Of a stretch of 60,000 bases of DNA, positions 13,490-26,050 are shown piece by piece; within the stretch, counting starts at the first letter, position 1; every line of letters begins with the position of its first letter. A program made the position numbers and the translations under genes. Source of the stretch: Symsagittifera roscoffensis (lineage: Eukaryota; Xenacoelomorpha; Acoela; Convolutidae); assembly GCF_963678635.1 (NCBI RefSeq), contig NC_087067.1, positions 50,648,233-50,708,232 of the forward strand. The letters run 5' to 3'. The notes beneath the pieces are model-generated. The model saw nothing but the letters and a program-made list of their open reading frames with translations. It was not told the DNA's origin and made no database searches.

Positions 13490-13832
13490 GTGCTAGCCAA
13501 ATAACTTTATCCGTTATATTCTGGGTACTACAAATTATATATCAAATAACTTCATCCGTTATATTCTAGATATAACAAATTATGTAGCTCATATAACTTT
13601 TAGAAATTACAAATTATATATCTCAAATAACTTCATCCGTTATATTCTAGATATAACAAATTATGTAGCTCATATAACTTTTAGAAATTACAAATTATAT
13701 ATCTCAAATAACTTCATCCGTTATATTCTAGATATAACAAATTATGTAGCTCATATAACTTTTAGAAATTACAAATTATATATCTCAAATGACTTCATCC
13801 GTTTGTATTCTAGATATTACAAATTATGTATC
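13490..13832 (+). repeat. 81-bp tandem array
   Basis: TTCATCCGTT recurs at 13551, 13632, 13713 and 13794, exactly 81 bp apart. A shortened first unit begins about 13490. Each unit contains the motifs AGATATAACAAATTATGTAG and CATATAACTTTTAGAAATTA. There is no ORF. Confidence 0.95.
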
Positions 13833-14039
13833 TTTTTAATTTTAATCAAAGGGTGCTCTTATTTAGCCAAGGAAGGCAGTGCATCACAGAGTGGTCCACA
13901 AACTCTCTCTTAGATTGTTTACACTTGCACCTGGTAGACACACGGTGCAAACAGGGTAGCAAACAACAGACACTCTCTGCTCTGGTGGGGGTACACGTAT
14001 GGTCTATTTGACCCACTAAACCACCACCGGATTAATTGT

Positions 14040-16950
14040 CATAAAGTGTGATTACTAATCGTAACTATCTCTAGATTCAATCAACAGAAAAGAAGTACAA
14101 AACTTTTAATTGTTTGTATGATTCGGATCCCTTCTGTTGTTACATCATCATACATTGTCGCGAATAGAATTGAACATATTGGTATTCTTTTTAAATCGCA
14201 ATAGTGATACGTTAGCAAGGGGAGGGGGTTAGGATTAAGATTGACATTCTGCATGCATGACGCATAGTGGTTTGTTTGGTTAATGATCCAAAAATGAGAC
14301 CAATCAGGACGATACGACTTCAGCCAAATATTTTACCTCGTGAACTATTTTCAGGGGCAAATAGACAACTCAACACACAGGCATTACTAGACGAGACAAT
14401 TGACCCAGTTTTCAAAATGTCTAGCTAGTTTTTGCAGCGTCATTCGAGACGACATTTCAGACAAAAGGAAAATATGAGCGCTTCAGTTTTCAAGAAAAAA
14501 GTTTACGAAAACAAACTGAAAAAGATATCTCTGCAAATTTTATTTACAAGCAGTAAATAATGTTAACATCGAAAAAAATCAAACTTTGATGCCTGGATAG
14601 CAAAATTCCAGTTCATTAGTCTGTTTTGAAAAGCCCAACAAAAATTAATTGGCATGGCATACTAAACATGCATGTTTTATGCCATTTTGAACAACCCATG
14701 ACTTATTTAAAAGTCGATAAGTTTATCCCCTAGAGTACTTCTTGCTCAACTTCCAAAAACATATCAAATTCAGAAAATCGAAGAACTTTTCTAAAACAAC
14801 CAGAATCGTTCAAAAGGATCTGTGGAAATATAATGTTTCTCTTTAATGATCGAATTTTAAAAAAAACTTTAATTTAACAAACATTAATTACCATTCAAAC
14901 CAGCTCATCTAAAACGCCTCAAAAAACTGTTTCCATGCGTCACTTTGTCTACTAAGAACACAAAAGATTATCTTTCAATTTTCGCAATCATTCAAAAGGC
15001 AAGAAATTAAAAAGCGATTCTGAAAACATCAAACATCTGAAAACAGAAACAAAAAGAAACAGCAAAATGAATAGAAGTTAACTTCGAAATAATATAAAAG
15101 ACATCACGCTTTACAAAGCCTTTGATTCTGTTAAGTCAAATCAGCAACAATATTAATTTCATCGGCCAAAGGGAATAGGACATTTGGCGTCGCGTTTGCG
15201 GAACTTAAAAGCAGAAATGCTCAAACAACATCGCGCTATAAATTTTCCCCGAGAAAAAGAACCCGCATAACTTTGCAAAAGATATCTAGGAAATTCCTGT
15301 TTTAATGAGGATGATATTGAGTTGCAAAGGTTCAATATCAAAAAATACATCTTTTTTGTGTAGTACTTCAATGCCGAGTCTTCTTTTCAGAAAATCAAGA
15401 AACTTTTGCAACAAATTTTCAAAATTAAATTAAACTCTGGTTATAACAAGCATTATGAGTAATGCAAGTCACTAATTTGTTTGAAAAATAATTCAGCTAA
15501 TTCCTAATTTTTAGATTTTATAGAATTATCGCCTCAGGAACTTTAAGACTCCGTTTATCATCTGTTAACTCATTAAATATTCCCTGTTTTTCATTAACTT
15601 ACGATTCCATTGATAAAGTCATATTCACTCTCAGTAGATCTCTCTTAATTCAACAGCATAATTCAATCATTGAAAACCGCAAAAAATATATTTTAAAAGC
15701 ATTTCACCAGTTAAGATGCGATAAAAAAGTGTTTTAAGTATTTATTAAAGCAACCTTGTGCTTTGATTCGCGTCATCAAATGATTCAACAGAGGCGCATT
15801 GCGAGTCACTTTAGAGATAAGGATAGGAAAAGGTATAGATTAGTGAGGGGTATTAGGAATTAAAGTTGGCAGGGGGATTAGTTAGACTAGCTCAGTTATA
15901 TGGTCCCTCGGGGACCCATGGCCCGCGGGGTGATGCGGGACAGAGAGGGGAATGTTGTCGGGCACTGGGGAGGGGCGCGGTACTTATGCATACTAAATGG
16001 GGCCCATATTGTATCAAGTTGACAGTTCTCTCACACACGACATATTTCACCACAATAAGGCTTCTTAGTCTCAATCAATCCAATTCCCAAATTTATTCAG
16101 CCAACAACAAATACACAAATTAAGTCACCATAAAAGAAGCCTTTGTTACTCCTGCAGGTTTACAAATTTTATGGCAAACGCGAATGAGAACTGACCTGAC
16201 CTGGCACTCTATTTGAATGAAAATAGCAATTTTAGTTAACAAGCACATTAATCATGCTCAAACAGATAATGCACACTTAAGGCATAAACAGAGAAAGACA
16301 AGTCAGCCCATTATTAATATGGCGAAAAGTGTAATTAGTGCAGCTGATAACCTTGCAGAAGTATCTACGCTTACGCGATGGCTACCGAAATAATGAAATA
16401 GAATATTACTCAGCAGCAAAACTAATATTGCAAATCGACCCTTTGAGCCGGAAATTAGATGCCAGATGCGCTCAATAAATGCCTCTCTAGACAAAAAACA
16501 GTCGAGTTTAAATTTTTTTAAACTTTGCAATATTTCAAACAATTCGAAATGTTATCGCCTTGAATCGATTTAAACTGAAATTGCTCAAAATTGTCAAAAA
16601 AAACGAACTATCACAAACCCGTCTGGCAGCCGAAAAAAATTTGGTTTGTATAAAAACCAAAAACCTAAACATTTATAGTTACGTGCTCAAAACCGAACTT
16701 AAAAAGCTTTAAAAACTAATGAAAAGCTTATCGAAAAAAAAACATAGTAAGCCGACGCAAAACCAAAGACAAAATCAAACCGGCCGACAAAAGAAAGTAT
16801 CTGAAGTTTGCAACTTGAATAACACTCAAGGGTAAACCATCCTTTGAAAAAAGCTATTTTCAGGAAAAAAGTCTAGTCCCAGCTGCAATACCCGCGCTTA
16901 ACTGATGGGAAAAATGAATGTTTAGTTGCATGAAAATACAAGGTAAACAA
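14040..16950. other. AT-rich non-genic DNA with one GC-rich patch
   Basis: No gene recognised. 15890-16010 is GC-rich with a palindrome GGTCCCTCGGGGACC and sequence GGCCCGCGGGGTGATGCGGG. The short ORFs on both strands there look accidental. Confidence 0.5.
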
Positions 16951-16959
16951 AGAAAGCCA

Positions 16960-17815
16960 GTTGCTGTCCAAGTAGCACAATGTTCCGACCACATTCATAA
17001 AAAACTGAAGAAGTTTTTTTTCTTTTTTGACAATTAGTTCTTCTTGTGCGTGGTCTGAGGAAAAAGCTATCATTAAATTAACTATCGAGAAAACAACGCG
17101 TAGCAAGTTAATAAATTACGCAAAATCGACATCAGTTGTCTTCAAAAAAGAAGAGAAAACAAAAAAAATGGAAACTATTTCGAATTTTTTCATTTTATTG
17201 CACAAAATTTTTTACATTTTTTAGAAAAAATTGAAGTGCCAATCAAGATAATGCCAAGCGCTAAATAAAGCTTCTAAAACTAGTTTTCTTTTTCAGTAAA
17301 CAATACAAAGTTCCTACCCATCTTTATGGACGGAACAAAAAACTAAAAACGAAATGGACTTGATCTATATATTAAGAAATCTTAAAAACATAGCCAACAG
17401 ACAATTGGAAACAGACAATTTCCGACAGAAATAAAGACAGCTTTTTGAATTTCCAGAAAAATTTTGATTGACTGTTGGCTATTTCTCAAAATATAATTTC
17501 AGTTTTCTCAAATTTTGAATTTTGAAGAAAAAAAAAGAGATGGCCTTTTTGAAGCTTTTTGAATTTGTGGAACAATTTATGATGGACACTTTTTTGATAA
17601 AATTAACCCAATTTGAGAAAACTGGATCGATAGGTGATTTTTTAATTCCGCTGGGAAATCTGAAAACTAAAATCCACTATCGAAACTAGAGGTCGATCAC
17701 CTTTTTAGTGAACTACACACATTTGCTGTTCGATATTGGAGTTTATCTTTTATTTAACAAAGGAAACGAAGTGAGCTTAAAATTCGGAAAAATCAAATGA
17801 GTGCGAACAAATTTT
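16960..17815 (+). repeat. Composite with the about 490-bp repeat (long copy)
   Basis: The block AGTAGCACAATGTTCCGACC (about 16972) is also found at about 612. The 3' block CATTTGCTGTTCGATATTGG (17709) matches 5430 and 40120. It runs directly into the tRNA-containing composite repeat at 17815. Confidence 0.6.
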
Positions 17816-18112
17816 ACACAGAGGGGAAGCTGCGCTTCGCAAACACAAGCGAGAACACAATAAAAAGCAGCACTCTAAAGTGCAATAATAAGAGAAAGTA
17901 AAATATACCTTGACTCAAAAAAAAATCGGCAACGACTCGGATTCGATCTACAAAAACTAGCCGCAAATAAAGCAGGAAACAGATGCTATGAAGTTTCCAA
18001 TGCTACAGATCGTGCTTACAGCAAAAGTGTCACCAAATAAATGAACACTTCTGCTTACAAGTTAGGTTAGAAAAAAGTTCGTTATAATACACTACGTTGC
18101 TGGCTAGTGTAA
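17815..18112 (-). repeat. Composite repeat, tRNA-like part mostly lost
   Basis: CACAATAAAAAGCAGCACTC, AATAAAGCAGGAAACAGATG and CCAATGCTACAGATCGTGCT match 33130-33450 and 40340-40695. Confidence 0.6.
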
Positions 18113-18113
18113 A

Positions 18114-18300
18114 GAGGGGAGCGGTGTTGAAGTGGTTACGTCTCCGCATCTTAACCGAAAGATCTGATGTTCGAGACCCACCATGATCAGTGCTCTCGTT
18201 GCTTGAAGGTGAGGTAACATTTCACAGCCAGGAAAAATAATCTAAAAAATTAGCATGTCGTTCTTAACTATTAGCACAACAGTGAACACTTCTACTGAAC
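18114..18300 (+). repeat. tRNA-derived SINE-like element
   Basis: GGTGTTGAAGTGGTTACGTC, box B GTTCGAGACCC (18169-18179), body CACAGCCAGGAAAAATAATC as in 35803-36041. Confidence 0.65.
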
Positions 18301-18471
18301 ATTTTTATTTGAGAATTAGGTTGCAAACAAAGAAGGTTCGTTCTAATACACTAACGCTCGCAAGCGCGCTAATATAACGGCTTTTTCGTGAAAAAAAAAC
18401 AATCAAGACCTATATAAGAGTATTCACTACGTTCTCTTAAAAAAAACCGTGAGTGAAGAAAAACAATGTGA

Positions 18472-18687
18472 GGCTCTTTTTCCTCCCCCCCCCCCCACCT
18501 GCAAATTTTTTTAATTAAAATTTTTGTTCACATTGGCCGATTGTCATGAAAATTGATATGCAGACTGATTATACCATGGCAAATATATTTGGTCTTCATA
18601 ATTAACCTCGTAAAACCACTCGTTAGACCATAAAATGGATGGTCGTGTGAGGTGGGGGAAAAAGGAAAAAGAGCCCAATGTGATAAC
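18472..18687. mobile_element. Possible MITE-like inverted-repeat element
   Basis: GGCTCTTTTTCCTCCCCCCC (about 18473) is inverted at about 18651-18683 (GGTGGGGGAAAAAGGAAAAA GAGCC). CACATTGG/CCAATGTG words lie near both ends. The arms are imperfect and rich in C/G runs. Confidence 0.4.
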
Positions 18688-18689
18688 AA

Positions 18690-20643
18690 CTTTATCTCAT
18701 GTAGGGCAAAATATAATTTCAAGGACGGAAGAATTCGTCACTAGCACCCCCCCCCCCCCCCCCCATCTATATATTTATTAGGATGTCGATTAAATATGAA
18801 AAATTTCGACCAGTGGAGAAGTTGTAGTTCGCGAACACAAAACACAAACGAACCTTACATCGGTCAGGCTGCATTATACTTCAGCAATCTCAGCAGGCTA
18901 AAAAATTATGAAAGCTTTTCTCCAATATCGCGAGGAGCACCAGATCGTCTGATTTTGAAATGAAAAAGGCTTTCAACTCATTCAACCTTGTTTCACCTTG
19001 CGCGCTTTGAAATTTGCGGGGGTATTTTGTTTCGCTGTTTCAGAAATAACGGTCACTAAAATGATGCTCCAATTTAGTTCCGACTAATTTTAGTATCATT
19101 ATCAAACTTCTTTTAATCAAAATTGGCAGCCGATTGATAAGGTGACATTTAGAAAACGGAACCGAATGTTAACTTCCATATTCTATTTCCTGATTATCAA
19201 CATCAACCTCTTTCGAAATGTTTTTTATCTGGTGTGATTATAGCACGGAACTAAGTGAAGATTCGAAATCAGTTTTTAATTCTACATACATTTTCTCACT
19301 TATATTTTCACCAGGCACCTTACAAATCCATTTCCCAATTTCGCGATCCAATTTAAAATTTTTGACATACTGCTCCATCAGTCGATACTCAATTCAATCA
19401 GGATATATTATTCACCAGCACAGCATCAACAAATAAACACCCATTACGCTTTTTAAGCATCCTCTATACCAAGTCTGAATGTCAATTAACAGTCGAGTAA
19501 TTCTAAGTGAATTGATTCAATCTTTTCATTCCCATTTTTCTTCTTTTCTTAAACCCCCTCTGCTCCCTTCAAACTACAAAGTGTGTTTGCACGTGCATCA
19601 TTGGACAGGGAAACAACACAGGGGGTACCCGTCTCGGTCAGGTTGATACTGATAATAAAGGGGGATTAAATTCCACTTCCCCTCTCTTTCCCTTCCTCCT
19701 TTCCCCTCTCTCAATTAAGTTTGACTTGGGGGAAACCTGCGTGTTACTCACTAGTATAGACTTGTTCACGCTCCGTTGCGCAATCGCAGCTGCCGCTTCC
19801 ACAAACAACAACTTACTACACATCAACTGCCCTGTTTTTACAACTGGGTCTAATCGAACTTCAAATATAGTCTAATTTATACTTTTATTATCTTTTATTG
19901 CATTTCTCCTGTTTTCTCAGCACTGCAATCGCATTTATCTGTTCGATAAATCAATATTCTAACCTAGCCTCAATTTTTTCACTGATAAAAAGTATAAGAC
20001 TAACTGTTTTATTGACGGGAAATGCTAATAAAAGTTAGAGAAAAATAATGAGACAATTTTAACAAATGAAAAAAAAATTCCCAAAAAATCGCGATGCGGC
20101 ATACGATAATCACGCTTGAAGATAAAACTAATCGCTAAAATTTTGCAATTTCTCAGAAGCGCCTAGTTGAAGTTAAGGGGTAGGAAAAACTCTCAGGTAA
20201 AAAAAAATAATTGAGGGCTGTCTTTGATTTTCAAAATTGATTATAACCAAGTTGAATGGCAATTTTTCTACTCAAAATAGCTCAAAAAGATTGCAGATTG
20301 TTTGAAACTTCAGATTGTTTTTCATCATTAAAATGTAATCATTAAAAACGCGTTCACTTGAAGTACTTTTCACGTGCAAAGTATGCACATTTCAAAATTA
20401 ATCCCTGTGTCGAGCAAAAATTGACCCCTTCCACACAAGGATATTCGGTCAGATAATCAATGCAAGATTACATTTTCCATTCAGATTGGCATCAAATTCC
20501 TCTAATTAGCATAAAATTGCAAAAACTCGCCGCTTTGAAGCAATAAATCACTCGCTTCTATTTTGATTTTGACATGTAGAGAACCCGAGGAAGACGTGAA
20601 ATTAGGAAAACATTTGAATAATTTGAATTGGTAAGAGATTAAC
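18690..20643. other. ENO4 downstream intron DNA, no feature seen
   Basis: AT-rich. Searched by eye on the minus strand for the missing ENO4 C-terminal exon without success. A pyrimidine-rich patch lies at 19660-19720. Confidence 0.4.
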
Positions 20644-20938
20644 CTTTAAGCATGTGTGATATCTGAACAATATCGGTAACTGTAGTACTGTGGTTGAATT
20701 GAAGCACAGCTCCGTGTACAGGCAATGAGGTGTCGACAACATAGGTAGTTCCGTTGGCTGACTTTCCAATTGGGGTGGTGTTGCTGTTGTTATTGTTTAT
20801 ATTAGTGTTGTTTGTAGATTGGATCTCCTGCTGCATGAGGAGAGCCTTCAGCTGGTCTGCCCTGCCCAAACTCCTCTCACCCAGGATAAAACACTTATCC
20901 CCCACTTGATCGTATAACTTCAGCCATGCTTCCCGGTC
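20644..20938 (-). CDS. ENO4: ENO4 exon 14 (last exon found)
   Basis: 295 nt after an intron of 14.7 kb; acceptor ATTTCAG, donor GTTAAT, ends in phase 1. It encodes DREAWLKLYDQVGDKCFILG...RADQLKALLMQQEIQ, an inserted Asn/Thr run (NNTNINNNNSNTT), then VHGAVLQFNHSTTVTDIVQI. That last segment matches the ENO4 counterpart of the enolase 'LLLKVNQIGTVTE' segment, with the catalytic Lys absent (Gln). The remaining roughly 100 residues, including the GE-x-TKYN-like motif, were not found down to position 1, so the 3' end probably lies outside the window. Confidence 0.85.
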
Positions 20939-21741
20939 CTGAAATGAAAATAAACAAACTAGGATCCAATTGATCTTCTGACTAAAAACAACTCAAAAAG
21001 CAGAACAACTCTTGAACATGGTATTTCGTATGCCTTGAAAACGCTTAATCCAAAACTTCTTTCGACCAAAACAGTAGTGTTTCAATAAGCAATCATGTTG
21101 CATGAACTTAAGACAAAAACGTTCAAATAATGCCTGCTATCGCATTCAGAGATTACTATCTCCTAGTTCACTTTTCGCGGAAATACTCCAATTAATCAGT
21201 TTGATCTATTTGATATCGACCGGTTCATTTGGTCTCAAATCCTTTAATTCAAACCACTGGCAGATTATCAACGCCTTCAAAATACCCTCAGGTTTTTCAT
21301 TCCAAACTTCATGCTTGTTTCCTTCGGAACCAGCAGAATGGTACGATTTAGATTCTTGAATCATCACGCTACTATCCATAAATCAAACAAACTCCCATAA
21401 CTCATAAATCAAACCCATTTTGAGCAGACTGTTATCCTTAATAGACAATTTGTTCCAAAAATAACACTGCAGCTAGTGCCAAATAAAATGTAGATATTTT
21501 TGTTCCGACCATTGAAAATGGGGAGGAACTTTGTATTAGGGTGTGTTTTAGGCAGGGGCGGGGATCTTTCTCCTTTTCCCCCAGCTCACATAAGCATTGA
21601 TTTCTCTGTGTAACGAGTGATTTTACAAGGTTGAGTATGAAGACCATATATGTTTGTCATGGCCTAATTAGTCCGTATGCGAAGAATGTGAACAGAAAAT
21701 TTACTCTAAAAAATTTGCAGGTGAGGGGAAGGAAAAAGAGC

Positions 21742-22017
21742 TAGGGGCGGATCTAGAATTTTCTCGAGGAGGGGAAGCGGATTTTCAAAAAAATATGAAA
21801 AAAATTTTGTCTACCTTTTTTTAGGTCGACCAAAGTGAATTTACGAGCTCTCCCAAAACACTAAAAAGACCCTGTTTTGATCAAATTTTCTGCAAAAAAA
21901 AGTTCCGTGGCCAAAAATCCGTCGCCAAAAATGGATATCTCAAGATAGTACAAAGGGGGGACCTTTTGGGTCGGCAGGGGGTACGAACCCCGCCCCGCTA
22001 AATCCGCCCCTGGTTTT
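21742..22017 (-). repeat. GCGCGCC-family dispersed repeat (internal deletion, same orientation as 46783)
   Basis: Shares GGGGCGGATCTAGAATTTTC, AGGTCGACCAAAGTGAATTT, ACGAGCTCTCCCAAAACACT and the end CTAAATCCGCCCCTGG with 46783-47184. The central GCGCGCGCTCC segment is missing. Confidence 0.7.
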
Positions 22018-22674
22018 AGGTTTACCACAAAATCAGGTACCACAAATAATGATCGGACTGGGTTGAGTGATATTAAAAGCTAACAATAGCTTAATTTAAA
22101 ACGTAAAAACTTAGTTTTACTTGGGTAAAGTTAGTTTACATTGAGTATTTTAGAGCCTTTTTGAAATCAAAATTTTCAAAAATTCAAAAAACTGCAAATA
22201 CTTTTCTTTGCTCTACAAAAATTTTTTTTCACAAAAATTGCTTTTCAATTTGCCTATTTTACTGTGGCTTTCGAATATACCTTATCCCCAGTTTGGTTTG
22301 ATAAAGACCCAAGCTTTAAAGTTTCTGATGAAAATATTGCTGACGTAATATGGACTCAATCAAAAGAAATATAGATACTCGAATCACTCAAAATGAACCA
22401 ATCAATTACAGCAGGGATGACCGAATGACAAAAATAATGAGACAGATCAATTCATCGATCAGGTTTATGCGACCCAACGGTCGAGTAGCATATTCATATC
22501 ATACTAGTCAGGCGGAGCAAAAATGTAATTTATTTTCCGCAACGACAGTTTTTCGTCATGAAGTTGTCGTGGAGTAGCACTCTCTCTTTTAGTAAATATC
22601 TTAAGCGTGAATAAATTAATACACCTCCCAGAGGGCGGGGAACTTAATGACTGTTGGGCATTGGGCAATCAATC

Positions 22675-22860
22675 ACAAACAGGGATATTTCCCCTAAAAT
22701 GGGTGGGGTTATTTTTGGAAGGATAGGTTGACATTCAGCATTATTTTCCCATAAAAGGGGTGGGTTCATTTTTAGAGGGATAGGTTGACATTCAGGGATT
22801 TTTCCCCACAAGGGTGGGTAAATTTTAATGGGATGACATGGCGGCAGAATGACGTTCAAA
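22675..22860. repeat. About 60-bp tandem repeat, three units
   Basis: GATATTTCCCCTAAAATGGG / TTATTTTCCCATAAAAGGGG / GATTTTTCCCCACAAGGGTG, each followed by GGGATAGGTTGACATTCAG-like sequence. The short minus-strand ORF over it is repeat-derived. Confidence 0.8.
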
Positions 22861-23914
22861 TAGGGTGGAGCAAAGATAACTGTTCAATCTCAATTCCCAT
22901 TGGGCGATTCTAATTTAATATTCCAAATGGATTTTTGGCATCCACAAATAATTGCTATCAAAAATAGATGAGGGAAGGGACTAATTATAAGGGAATATTA
23001 AATGGGGATATTACAGCATTACCGTTACATCAGTCACTGTTCAGCTATGACAGGTTGACACCACGTGATCAAAGTCGAGGGGTGGGGCAATTAGACAAAA
23101 TATGAAGGATAAATGTAGGGGGCAGGGAAGGAAACAAAAAAGAGAGACCGGACTGCAACTGCACTTCGTTTGCATATTGGAGTAAAAGTTGTTGCAGATA
23201 ACCCAATTAGAGAGTAACTTGTCCTCCTTTTCAATTAAATCCCGCGGGTGTTGGACAGGAAATTAGAGGGAAATGAACAGAGATATTATTTGTGCAATAT
23301 TAATGATCGCAGCAGGCAGACAAAACAACTACAACTTCAACAACAAGTTGCAAAAAGTTCGCTCAGAAAAAAAACCATGGTAATATTTGGTACAGGTTTT
23401 GCACTATTTACATACTTAACACAGATTTAGGTCACATAATCGAGTATAGTTAATTACAAATACCAAAAAAAGTACGCAGAAAAAGTTCGGACGGCGCAGT
23501 TAGGAGCAAAAGTTCTGCAAAACTACTGCAAAAACAACAATTACCCCCAATTAGAAAAGCGCTTAGAGCAACAGTGACGAATATTGGAGATTTTTCCTGC
23601 TAACTAGTTCTTCAAATCATACTAACATCTTCCATAATTGGGTTCGCTGCATGCGCTATTTTAACGGACATCAATCGATAGAATGTTTTGATTTACAATT
23701 TCAAAAATCTATTCAAAGATGCGTACTTATAATAAAGTAGTCGAGGCATGGTCCAGTAAAAAACTGCAGCCAAAAAAGACAGGATAACCTTAGTTAACTT
23801 AGGAAACAATTTTTGATGATGAAAAAAAAAGACAGTCGATGCAGATGTTGGCTTCACTTGCAACACAGGAAATATAATACCACCAACTTGGTGGTATTAT
23901 ATCACAAATCAGGA

Positions 23915-24120
23915 GAGGATTTAGGGGGAGGGGAAGGACGCTCCCTCCCTCAGGGATTCCACCCCCTCACCAATCAAAATTTCCTCCCTTTGGTATCTTT
24001 TAAGACAACTATTTTCGGCCGATCAAGCATAAAATTTTTCTAAAGGCGCAGTTGGCGCCAAAATATTCTAATATTGAAAGGGAGCGCGCGCCGAAAAAAC
24101 GAATTTCCAAAAAGTGCCTG
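23915..24120 (+). repeat. GCGCGCC-family dispersed repeat, 5' half
   Basis: AGGATTTAGGGGGAGGGGAA through AGGGAGCGCGCGCCGAAAAA; the second half is missing. A 100-bp-type degenerate array follows directly. Confidence 0.65.
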
Positions 24121-25080
24121 AAAAAGAATCGAATTGAATGAAATGGCAAACGTTTACGTTTTCATATTGAAGCTAAAGAAGCAATGAAATTTAGAAACAT
24201 TTCAACTTTTTCATGGAGCAAATCGGTCCGCAAAAATTAATTGTTTAGAAAGCTATTCAAGAAAAACTTCAAGTAGTTTCAGACTAAATCGGTTCGCGAA
24301 AAATTTTCAGAGTAAGTAAGTCAAGCTGTGAAACATGGCTGTATTTCAACGTATTTCAAGAAAGAAATCGGATTGCGAATAGTTTAAGTTTTCCTATTCG
24401 AGCCAAATTAAATTTTTCTAAGCGAGATAATCGAGCAATGAAATTTTGAAAAATTTCGAGTTGTTTAATAGACCAAAACAGTGCGCAAGTTGTTTTACGC
24501 ACGCTATTGAAACTATGAAAATTGAAATACTACAAGTTGTTTCTTGACCGAAACGTTTTGTGAAAAAGAAGTTTTTATGAATGAAATATTAAAACTATGC
24601 CTTTTTGAAAAATTTCTTGTTATTTCATAATTGGTTTGCAAATTAGTTAGCAAAAGTTCATGTTTTTCATAAACAAACCACTCAAGCTACGAAGCTTTGA
24701 AATATTTCAATTTAATTTAGAGACCAAATGGGTTCACGAAAATTCAAGCTATGAAACTTTGAAATAATCCAAGTTGTTGTTAAGACCGTGTCGTTTTGCA
24801 GAAGGTAGCAGCAAGCTAAATAAGTTATCTCATAGACCAATTCGGTTCGCAAAAGTAAAAGTTTTAAGCAAGCCATTCCAGCTATGAAATTTAGTAAGAA
24901 TTTAAGTAATTTCATGGACATATTCGGCTCGCAAAAAGTTTTCCTGAGCAATTTACTGAAGCCATGAAACTTCCGGTAATTTCAATTTTCTATAGAGAAT
25001 TACAATTTTTGCAAAAACATTTCTTATGGAAGCTATTCAAGCAAGGAAATTTTAAAATATTTCAAGGTTTTTCCTGTAGC
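24120..25080 (+). repeat. Strongly diverged array of about 100-bp units
   Basis: Recurring GACCAAATCGGTTCGCAAAA-like, AAGCTATTCAAGC-like and CTATGAAA.TTTGAAA.ATTTCAAGTTGTTT-like phrases about every 90-110 bp, around nine units. There is no coding frame. Confidence 0.65.
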
Positions 25081-26050
25081 ATCGTTTGAGTCTGAAAATT
25101 ACATAACGAAGCAAAAACATGACTAACCAAAACCTTTGTACTATTTCTTATAAAAAAAACAATTTTGAAACTTTCAAAAACTATCAAAAAACGATACCTC
25201 ACACCCCTTCCACATTCGAGCCCTCGCCAAACAAAAAAGGATTCTATTTTCGCTTCCTTGACGATGAAATACAAAAAGACCAAGGCAATGTAAAATACGC
25301 CTAAACCAATTAAGCGAGAAAAAAACTAAGGAACTTATTCAAAATCAGAGCTGATAAACTTACAAATTACACAACGACTTTCATTTATAAAGAAAATTAT
25401 ATCAATCAGAATAAAATTTCACGTTTGAGAACAACAAATAAGCAGGAAAACGATAGTCTGACAAGTTTTCATTTCATAGATAAAGGAAAATACGAGGTCA
25501 GGATTCAACCATATAGCTTAGAATCCAAAATCACACGCTTTACCAGTAGACCAAAAAGAACTGGGACTAGAAATGTTGAAATTTTACAAAAAAGAAAGAC
25601 TCACATTCTTACAGATTTGACAGCAAGTATGTTTCACGATTACAAGTCACCAGCCAAATAAAAATATGTTGAGAAAATTTAAACATAGCGAGATAGTGAA
25701 GCCGGTATTTAAATATATAATTGTCGTGAGGCGACCTTCGGTACCTCGTTATTTAACTTGTCCTTTTGCAGTCTTGCAGCAGATTTATGTTAATTTCACT
25801 AACCAAGGTCATAGTGCTAACCTCTTCAAAATACCACGCTGTGCGTGTTCACTCTTTGCTATCTACAACGTTTGCCAGATGTTCTTTATTCTTTCTCATC
25901 CTATTATAATTCAGGTTTAAATCTCTAAACTCAAGAATAAATTGGAACAAAGCAAGTAAGTTGATGCAACTAACTAAATATTCTATTCTACAAAACAATT
26001 TACTTATTGTATAACATCCTAGTTTTCACTTTAAAACCTCGGCAAATGTC

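Noticed and set aside
15866-16123. ORF with GPSGTHGPRGDAGQRGE, collagen-like in appearance
   Set aside because: Only about five Gly-X-Y triplets in a GC-rich patch that is open on both strands; no flanking exon continues it.
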